Shown in pieces: positions 56,308-64,000 of a stretch of DNA of 64,000 nucleotides. A program made the translations under genes and the position numbers. Below the pieces are notes generated by a model. The model was given only the letters and a program-made list of their open reading frames with translations. It did not search any database and was not told the DNA's origin. The first letter of the stretch is position 1; each line of letters opens with the position of its first letter. Origin of the DNA: Hysterangium stoloniferum (lineage: Eukaryota; Basidiomycota; Agaricomycetes; Hysterangiales; Hysterangiaceae); the NCBI GenBank assembly GCA_015178975.1, contig WHVD01000157.1:1-64000 (forward strand), written 5' to 3'.

Positions 56308-57354
56308 TTAGCGACCAACACACCTGTCCCCCTCAGTCTCCCCTATGCCTCCTTTAGGCCTCCAGAGAGCGTTTCTACGCAATCGAGTTGAGTATTCCAT
56401 ATCAAACGTTATCAACTCCAATATTCCACTCCCATAAGCCACCCATCTGTTGACTAACTCACTCCTCTCATCTAGGGAAAGGTATTTCTCTGTGACTGCA
56501 GTGATTGTCCTGAGATTATGAAACAAGTTGAAGTCATTTCCCCACTCTGTGTCCATCCAAAAGTCTGACTACAAAGATACATATTTTAATCATCCGAGTA
56601 GGAGAATCGAAAAACATACTGCTCCGTCAGCCTCCCTGGGATTTGGCCCTTTTAACGTCAAGTGCTGCAGGTTGGGCACCACACGACACAGAGCAGGCAA
56701 AGGACATTTCCATCCAATCGTCAAATCCAGAACACCGCCACGCTTTCTCGTTCCACCATAAGCAGTGCTTCGCTTGAGTTCCGGAAGAAGAGCATTAAGT
56801 TTACGTTCAGCGGCTCCATGACAATGCAATACGTTTACATTAGATACTGGCCGCGCAGATAGGTAGTATGGGAGGATAGAGTAGTCCGCTGAGAGCTCTT
56901 CGAGATTCGGTAAAATATCTTCTGATAATTCCACGCCAGGTTTGAAGAACCCGGATCTGTCTGCAGTGTCATTGATGAATTGTGTTATAGTCGGATTGAG
57001 ATTTAAAAAATCGTGAAACTGCTGCGACGGGGCAAAATCGGCATCCAAAACCATCACATGGGGGATGGGTGGACAGGGAGACAGCATCCCGTAGTCATCC
57101 TCCATGCAACCATGTACCATTAAACGCCTCAAATCTGGGAGGTTATGGAGCAAACCGTTGAACTCCTTTCCTATTTGGTGCCCGAATTCCGGAGATAGTT
57201 TCCCCATAATACGTATCTCCAGCTCATCAACTATTAGCATTTCGATGTTGGAAATCGTACTCTTCAACTCCATACAGGTATTGATGGTATATGTAGCACT
57301 CTCCGAGTGCCAAGACCTCCATCTATATTCAATTTTGACCTCGATTATGTGCAT
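56308..57354 (-). CDS. F-box/LRR-like hypothetical protein, two exons
   Basis: Exon 1 is 57354-56620 (ATG at 57354), then a 51-nt intron (GTATGT...TTGTAG, 56619-56569) and exon 2, 56568-56308. Phases agree and give 331 residues. The sequence has irregular Leu-rich strands (LLHNLPDLRRLMVHG; ILPNLEELSADYSILP; VVPNLQHLTLKGP) and a C-terminal helical part (YLSLDERSELVNRWVAYGSG). This is the pattern of the long C-terminal region of basidiomycete F-box-type proteins, a huge family; no F-box is visible, so an upstream exon may be missing. Substrates unknown. Both exons are free of stops, so it may be functional. Confidence 0.6.
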
Positions 57355-58855
57355 TTGTACGACTGAGAGGTGTCAATATGGGTGGGGGTATCCAAACAAG
57401 TGTGGTAAGTAGCGAATCGATCGTCGAGCTTCTCTGTGGGTAATAATGTCTATAGTGTGGAATGACTCGGACGGAGATGTGTCTGGCGAAAATTTGTAGC
57501 AGTCCCAAATATAGGATGAAATTAAGCGCCGTGAATAACGAAAGGTCGTTCGAGCTTTTATGTGTTTGAGCTCAATGTCGCCATAGTGAGGTGTGGAAAG
57601 AATAATATGTACTTGAATACTCCACCAACTTCCATCAGCCTTTTGACTCCCAATTGAGAAGTCCCTTTGTGATGCGAATTCTTGCTTCCCTGTTTGGATA
57701 CTTCTTTCTGAACCTCGACCCTCTGCAAGCTAGCATTTTTTATGCGGCTAAGAGTATGTAATCACAATGTGGATCGACAAGGCGTATACAACCGTTCCAA
57801 TGTCTAAGGTGATTTATTAAGATTTTTAGAAAATAGCGCAATTGCATGAAGCTGAGCTCAAAACAAGGAGAGAATTAAAGAAAGAATTACAATAGATTTA
57901 TATGTACAATCACACAACACTCAACGAACAAAATAAATGACACACCATCCACTAACTGGGGAGTAATTGGAAATAATATAAGAAGTGAATTATAAAATAA
58001 TACCTTTTAAATGGCTCATCTCATACATACCATGTTCGGATTCAGGTTAGAGTATGTAGAGGACTTGTGTTCATATATATATAAGTGTATAATAAATTAA
58101 AAAAATTTGGTTCTGGATAGTGATTAAATTAATTTCAACAGAAATTTATGTTGTCTTGTGCCGGTGCATCCCTGTATACTGTATGGATATGCGCTCGACA
58201 TCCATGGCCTCTCAGTGCATCTCTGACATTTGTTCATGCGGTGATGCAATAGACTTTTGCTCTTTTAAATGACCAGAAATAAACCGGGCTGTGCTCAAGC
58301 TGGCAGAAGTGACATACATGCAGGGTAATTAGGGTAAAAGGAAGAGGAAGGACAGGTCTGAAAATATAAGCAGAACTTGAAGTCTTTGAAGACTATCAAG
58401 TGCAGAATTGAGACAAGACAAGATGAGGAGTGTGGAACTTAGAATACAGGATATATAGGATATAGAACAATGAGAGAGAACAAAGAGAAAAGGGGACAAG
58501 AGAACAATGAGTGGTATAAAGAGTGATTGAGCCTTGTTCTCTATATCACATGCCTTCAGAGAATGTGGACAAATTATTTTTGTCCAAATCATCTCTGACA
58601 TTCCTTCATGAGTTTGGCTGAGCAAATAGAGTCTATTGCATTGCCATCACTCTTTTGCATGACCAGAAATAAATCAGGCTGTGCTCAAGCCAAATAGTTG
58701 AGTGAGATGATGGTAGAGTTCTATAAAGGGATTATATTGCTCTATCATATCCTGGAGGTCAGACAAGGTTTGATTGTTTAGGCTTCACTTTGCCCTGTGA
58801 TTCTGCCTCTGCTGCAATGGCTGTATCAGTCCATTCTCCTGTACCAATGCAGGAT
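57355..58855. other. Intergenic with a 385-bp-spaced repeat
   Basis: Related blocks (CATCTCTGACATT... TGACCAGAAATAAA..GGCTGTGCTCAAGC) occur at about 58205-58300 and 58590-58690. Both contain AATAAA and may be remnants of LTR ends. No gene is supported. Confidence 0.4.
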
Positions 58856-59328
58856 CATGGTGTTAAGAGTCATGCGCAGAGCTTATCAGAAGGTTTCTGG
58901 AGAAACCTGTGGGAAAGCCGGCAGGACTTGGCTTCAGCTTATAGGCTGTGCCCTCATGAGATCGTCTTGTCCAATTTCAGATGGGCAGATGGGAATCCTG
59001 GGGAGTCTGGGAGAGGTTCGTGGGTTGACAGGCTGGGGAGTCGACTGTGGGAAGTCCATGGAATTCAAGGGGTCAGGCAGAGATGAGTCGGGGTACAAGT
59101 GATAGATGGGTCGGAGCCCATGGGCTCCAATGAGGTAAAGTGGTGTGTTTCAAAGAGGAGATTAGAGTGGAAAATGTACTTGAGATTACTGAGGGAAATC
59201 TAAGCTGATTTTCTGACTGGATTGTATGTATAACATACCAAACCCAGTAATAATGAAATCTAAACTAGCAAACATGAAATGAGATAAGTAAACATCAAGT
59301 TTGGTGTTAGGAATAGAATGGAACAGAG

Positions 59329-61316
59329 TGTAATGTATTCAGGGGTTTCTCTTAGATAGCTCAATATATGCTATAGTGTCACAGAGCTTCAACAATAAAA
59401 CAAGCAAAGGTCCAGTAATTTAAATACTGATAGATTAATGAGTTGTGCTATTAAGCTTAAACAACTCAAATCAATGCTTATTTTGATTATTGAAAGGTTC
59501 AATAGAACAATATATGACTCTTTTAGCAAATAAAAGAACTATGTATTCCTTGAGAATAGGGGCTAGAAGCTGAATATATGCGCAGTAACTTAGCAGAGAC
59601 TTGATGTAAAGCTTCGGATTCTTGTATGCTTATTTGTAACTATTAATAGTTATTTAATAAGGTGTTAAATAATTTATTAATAGAAAGAATAAATTTTGTT
59701 GGATTAATTGAAAGCTTGTACTTGATTAATTCAATAAACTTAGGGCTCGGCCTTGAATAATCTAGTATTGGCAGGGAATTTCAGTAATAAGAATTTAGAT
59801 TTACTTAATTGATTAGTAAGCCTAAAGGTTTCCGGGAAGCTGAGGGAACTTAGATGATTAGCTAAGTTCAAGAGTTGCTGACAAAGATTCAAGATTCTGC
59901 AAGTGTAGGTGCTTGCAGTTAGTGTATCAGACTAAGGCTATTATTGTCCCTAGGATGATTAGATAAGCTTCTGAGCTGTGCAGTAAAATGTGTGTGAGAT
60001 AGATTGATTTTATTGGAAACTTGGCCCTCCTTATATACATTTTGATAACTAAATATTTAACCACTTATTTACTTTATGAGGTCATTATTTAGGTCATAAT
60101 GACCTCATATTCTACTTATTTTTTACCCTTTATTTACCATGTGATTCCCCTCTCTGAGACAAGGGTTCCAATCTTTGGCTTGAACATGAAGGTTCAAGGC
60201 TGCAGTCCCAGGACGGGAAGCAAACAATGAGTCGGCAGAATCAATTAATGACTCAAGTAGTCACATCCATGACTTGTGTGATATCCCGACACTGGAGGCT
60301 TATATAATAAGTCACGTGACTCCAAAAATGCGCAAACAAGGCTGCATGTTACGACCGTGTCGCAACCCTATCGGCCCCGAGGTTATCGCCACTTGTCAAC
60401 GTTTCAAGTCGTCCCCTCGGAAACCATCGGCCCCGAAGCTGACGAATGTTTCGCGAAGATCAAACTCCATTTACGCCCACGTCAAATAACTCGTATTGTC
60501 TGGTCAAACTTTGATACGTCCCCTTTATTATGTTGATCCGTTCAATCTTATGTTTCGCATATGTCTATCTATATTTGTAGTCCTCGAACCATTTCCTTTT
60601 ATCGTAATTCCGCTCTTGGTTATCATCGGCCTCCGAACTAATCATAAACTTCCCGTTCCTAGTCAAGCTTATTGTTAATACCGTGTTCCGCCCTTCTCCC
60701 CATTAGTATTTTCCAGACGCCTGTTACTTGTATATGAACCCGCTGTAATTGTAGTTACTAGACAATCAGAATATCGACTCAGAATACCCTCATACACCTG
60801 TATCAGTCTCATACTAAGACTTCCCCCATCCGCCTTCGCGTGCGCTCGCCCACTCCCGGCCCCGACCCCTTGGCCCGACGCTCGACTTGTCCTTCGATTC
60901 CGATCGGTATCACGCCGAAAGGTACTCACTAGGACTAGTCTTCGCCCGCCCGAAATTTAAGGACATCCTGCGGATATTTGCGAGGGCGCAGCCCATAAGC
61001 TGAAGCCAAGTCCTTCCGATCGGCCCCTGTCGGCCACCGACATTAGTCAGTTTCCAGTTCTTAACACTGCAGCAAGGTGCCGAAAAGCAATAACTAAGTA
61101 AATAAAATATAAATAATTAGTTAAAAATTATAATAAAATAAATAAGATATAATAGCATTATCTGAGCTCATATATGCTATTATGATGTGAAGTTAAAAGG
61201 AATAAGGCCTTATATTTCACGATAAAAATATAATAAAAATACAATAAATTCGAAAAAATATTAAATAATTCACAGAAAATTAAGAGAATATTATGAGATA
61301 AAGCTGATACCTCACA
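59329..61316 (-). mobile_element. Family-2 solo LTR C, inside the family-1 LTR
   Basis: The reverse complement begins TGTGAGGTATCAGC and ends GAATACATTACA, matching LTRs A and B. TATA box on the minus strand near 60034. The flanking pentamers (CAGAG and CGGGT) do not match, and host sequence is missing, so this LTR probably arose by recombination between two insertions or suffered a flanking deletion. Confidence 0.9.
60347..61066 (-). mobile_element. Innermost solo LTR, 720 bp, TSD CTGCA
   Basis: Plus strand TGTTACGACC...TTCTTAACA, with exact CTGCA at 60342-60346 and 61067-61071. The minus strand carries the family-1 block GGACTTGGCTTCAGCTTAT, but the rest is diverged and much GC-richer than its surroundings. 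It is a separate, younger subfamily. Confidence 0.9.
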
Positions 61317-61419
61317 CGGGTGCATATAAGTTAGTGCCCAGAGTCCAGCAGGAATTCTGGTCATAACACATGGATGTAAAGCTGACCATAACTACATGAT
61401 ACACTGTCAGGGCTCATAT

Positions 61420-61515
61420 ATTTTATTTTATTTTATTTTATTTTATTTTATTTTATTTTATTTTATTTTATTTTATTTTATTTTATTTTATTTTATTTTA
61501 TTTTATTTTATTTTT
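61420..61515. repeat. (TTTTA)n microsatellite, about 19 copies
   Basis: Uninterrupted TTTTA pentamers, then a TTTTG-rich tail. Begins 50 bp after the target duplication of the nested LTR. Confidence 0.95.
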
Positions 61516-61564
61516 GTTTTGTTTTGTTTATTTGTCATGTGTCACATGTCACAAAGTGAGCACC

Positions 61565-61795
61565 ATGAGTCACAGTGTGCATGTATCACAAGTCACAGTG
61601 TGCATGCATCACAAGTCACAGTGTGTGCATGTCACAGGTCACAGTATGTGCATGTCACAAGTCACAGTATGTGCATGTCACAAGTCACAGTATGTGCATG
61701 TCACAAGTCACAGTATGTGCATGTCACAAGTCACAGTATGTGCACATCACAAGTCACAGTTTGCACACATCACAAGTCACAGTGTGTGTATGATA
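61565..61795. repeat. 23-bp minisatellite, about ten copies
   Basis: Unit about GTGTGCATGTCACAAGTCACA with variants TATGTGCATGTCACAAGTCACAG. ORFs of His/Ser/Val repeats across it are by-products. Confidence 0.9.
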
Positions 61796-61799
61796 TCAC

Positions 61800-62550
61800 A
61801 TGAATGTGAAATGGCTCAAAAGACACAATGACAATGACATGACATACACATGTCAAATGTAAAACTTAACTTTATTTTACTTTTCTTTTAAGGTTTGAAC
61901 CTTCAATAAGAACTTTATTTAGTTTTCCCTTTAGTATTGTATAAATACCCTAAGATGTACATAGTTAGACCCCAGTTTCAATCTCTTAGGATTTCCACTA
62001 AATACAAGTGTGATATTCTTAAGTCATTAGAACTTCTATTCTCCTACTCCGTATCTTGCCCTCTCTCTTGTTTCTTTTTGTGTTTTGGTAGCCTTGTTAG
62101 TGTTGCCCTAACAGAAGAATGAAACTCTCTTAACAACACTATCATTTATCTCTCTCTCTCTCTCTCAACAACTCCTCACATCCAATTCCCTTTCCTCTAT
62201 CCTATTGACCTCTCAGGCTCTGTGTACTGTCAACAAGTCTCCCTTATAGTATGTGTGACTTTAGTAGATGGGAACACCAACTGTTGGGGCTGATCCTTGT
62301 ACAAGGCAGTCTTTAGTGCTCCAGAAAAGATCCAGGTAGTCATCCCTGTGATTCAGGGAATAAGCCAGAGTGATAACAACTGGGTGTTCAGTAGTTAGTT
62401 AGTCTTTTTTAGTTTACAATAGTTACATTAGTCAGACCTAGGACACGTTTGTAGCTAGTCCTCTTCTCCACACACACACTCCTGAGGGCAGACCAGTATA
62501 CAGTACATCCTACCCTATTGGACTCCACCTCTCTGTTTTTCACAGATACC
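61800..62550 (+). other. Leader or LTR region of the terminal gypsy element
   Basis: TATA box GTATAAATA (61940-61948) is followed by pyrimidine-rich sequence and a (CT)n run (62150-62165), then the gag start at 62551. It may contain the 5' LTR, but neither TG/CA ends nor a primer site could be fixed. Confidence 0.35.
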
Positions 62551-63684
62551 ATGGATAACTCTACCCCTTCTATTGAAGAACTGCAGCAGAAGATTATTCA
62601 GATGCAGCAGCTTCTAGATAATCTCTCATCATCATCATCACTCACCCCACCAGCCAAAACTTTCAAGGTAGCCACTCCAGATTCTTTTGATGGCTCACAA
62701 CAGAAAACAGACACCTTTGTCACACAACTCTCCCTTTGCTTTTATGGGAAGAGAATGCAGTATGACTCTGATAGGATAATCTTTGCACTATCTTACATGA
62801 AAGGAGGGACTGCTGAACCTTGGGCCAGGCTCAAAGTAAAGGAGTATTCCACCAGAGTGACTATTGACTCCACTTGGAAAGATTTCCTAAAAAGAGTTAA
62901 AACAGACATTTGGAGATCCTAATCCTGCCAGCACAGCCAGATACAAGATGAACCCTCAAACAAGGTTCACAGAGTGCTGAGGAATATATTGCCCAGTTTA
63001 GGCAATTAAAGGAGGATACTCTGTACAATGATGCTGCTCTCATTGAAAATTTTGAGCAGGGCATCAATTCTGCCTTGGTAGACAGGATATATGCTCTCCC
63101 AGAAATGCCTACTACCTTAAAAGAGTGATTTGACTGGGCCACAAAGTTGGATAGGCAATGGAGGCAAAGAGAAGCTAGCAAGAAAAATTATGGCCTGCTC
63201 TCCAAGCCCCAAAGGCCAGTCCCACCTCAGCAGAACAACTTTCCTAACCCCTCCAGTCAAACAGCTCAGAATATCAAACAATCGAGGTTGTACCAAGGAG
63301 GTTGATTCAGGTTGGAAATCTGTTAAACCCATTATTTGTTTCAAATGTAGGAAACTAAGGCACAAGGCCAATCAGTGTAAGTCCAACATGGACATTAATA
63401 GTATGGATTATGATGCCCTCAAGATATATGTATATGAAGGAGGACATAGAGAAGGAGAGGAAGGGGATTGAGGAGGAAAAGCAGGATTTTTGAAGGCACC
63501 ATTGGTGATGAAGATGAGGAGGAGGAGGAGGAGGAAGATGACCAGTCAGAGATTGAAGACAGTGATAGGATCTGGGCTACAACTATCTATCCTCAATCTC
63601 ATGTCACTGCTACTTCTACTGTATCTCAGAAGTTGGCAGAAGAATCTCATAAATAGGACCAGAAGAAAGCCTTTGAGGATTTAG
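62551..63684 (+). pseudogene. Ty3/gypsy gag, frameshifted
   Basis: ATG 62551 starts a gag with an N-terminal coiled region (EELQQKIIQMQQLLDNL), Ser-rich spacer, and the retrotransposon gag domain (FDGSQQKTDTFVTQLSLCF; YMKGGTAEPWARLK). The frame is lost at 62922 and continues as FEQGINSALVDRIYALP and later a CCHC knuckle CFKCRKLRHKANQC (about 63340). An acidic stretch (GDEDEEEEEEEDDQSE) follows. At least two shifts and one in-frame stop. Confidence 0.8.
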
Positions 63685-63699
63685 TCCCCAGTTGTTACC

Positions 63700-64000
63700 A
63701 CCAATTTAAGGAGGTACATTCTCCAAAGATTCCTTTGACAGATTACCTGACAGGAAACCCTGGGATCATGCCCTTGAACTAAAACCTGGGTCAGAACCTT
63801 TCAGAACCAAGCTTTACCTCTTAGCACCAAATGAAGAAAAAGAGTTAGATGCTTTTCTAGAGGAGAACCTCAAAAGTGGCAGGATCCAACCCTCCAAATC
63901 CCCCATGGCATCTCCAGTGTTTTTTGTCAAAAAGAAGGATGGATCCCTGAGGCTGGTTTAGGATTATAGGAAACTAAACCACATAACAATAAAAAATTCC
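63700..64000 (+). pseudogene. Ty3/gypsy reverse transcriptase start, cut by the window edge
   Basis: Readable in several frames: VPSCYHQFKEVHS, KPGSEPFRTKLYLLAPNEEK and SPMASPVFFVKKKDGSLRLV. The next codon is TAG (63959-63961) where the family has Gln, then DYRKLNHITIKN. The element continues beyond 64000. Confidence 0.8.

Larger units (their letters stand above)
58861..61368 (+). mobile_element. Family-1 solo LTR (outermost of a three-deep nest), TSD CATGG
   Basis: Starts TGTTAAGAG and ends GGTCATAACA, with exact CATGG duplications at 58856-58860 and 61369-61373. Only 58861-59328 and 61317-61368 belong to this LTR; between them lies LTR C. Relative to the copy at 10347-11176, about 285 bp at the junction are missing. 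Confidence 0.9.

Noticed and set aside
58790..59102. Two overlapping plus-strand ORFs of about 100 codons
   Set aside because: They cross the boundary of the family-1 LTR at 58861 and have no domain or splice support.
61396..61831. Phe-rich and His/Ser-repeat ORFs
   Set aside because: Translation of the TTTTA microsatellite and the 23-bp array.
1..64000. tRNA or rRNA genes
   Set aside because: No sequence with convincing A and B boxes plus cloverleaf, and no rRNA core, was noticed by eye; a covariance-model scan would be decisive.

Overview
The window looks like transposon-dominated nuclear DNA of a filamentous fungus, most likely a mushroom-forming basidiomycete with a repeat-inflated genome. 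The reasons are very short GT-AG introns (37 to 70 nt) in the few host-like genes, chromodomain-type Ty3/gypsy elements, Ty1/copia, Tc1/mariner and Helitron Rep-helicase remnants, APH-type kinase relatives, and many long minisatellites. Nothing looks bacterial. The species is inferred, not proven. No tRNA, rRNA or CRISPR array was found.

Layout. 0-5 kb: a decayed Ty3/gypsy element (protease joined directly to integrase, then a broken chromodomain), followed in the same direction by an intact three-exon gene and a long LTR-like region with minisatellites. 5-6.9 kb: a second LTR element reduced to an internal piece, purine tract and 3' LTR. 8.3-13.3 kb: a Helitron Rep half carrying two solo LTRs with perfect 5-bp target duplications plus an LTR fragment. 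13.3-17.1 kb: a large inverted repeat whose arms each carry a broken APH-like kinase gene. 17.3-24.3 kb: the most host-like stretch on the minus strand, with a five-exon C2H2 zinc-finger gene, an orphan exon, a hypothetical ORF and a long Ser/Pro-rich pseudogene.

25.7-35.9 kb: one Ty3/gypsy element split by a solo LTR and by an almost complete Ty1/copia element (LTRs 289 bp each, TSD GTATC). 36.1-37.9 kb: low-complexity DNA and minisatellites ending in a GC hairpin. 38.8-42.2 kb: a Tc1/mariner relic with TIRs of about 225 bp, hit at its right end by an LTR that itself contains another solo LTR (TSD GGAGC). 43.0-43.7 kb: a multi-exon gene with a probable 13-nt microexon. 44.1-49.3 kb: decayed paralogous Ser/Thr-rich sequences with a 414-bp tandem duplication. 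49.6-51.8 kb: a third APH unit. 51.9-53.0 kb: GC arrays, a palindrome and a 23-copy minisatellite. 53.2-55.0 kb: the helicase half of a second Helitron copy. 56.3-57.4 kb: a two-exon protein resembling the tail of F-box/LRR proteins. 58.9-61.4 kb: LTRs nested three deep. 62.5-64 kb: the 5' part of another Ty3/gypsy gag-pol, running off the edge.

The genes do not form a pathway. The window records repeated nested insertion, LTR-LTR recombination to solo LTRs, internal deletion and CpG-biased decay. The best candidates for something undescribed are the intact spliced gene lying between a gypsy chromodomain and the purine tract (2239-3305), and the small GC-array/palindrome element at 51.9-52.5 kb.
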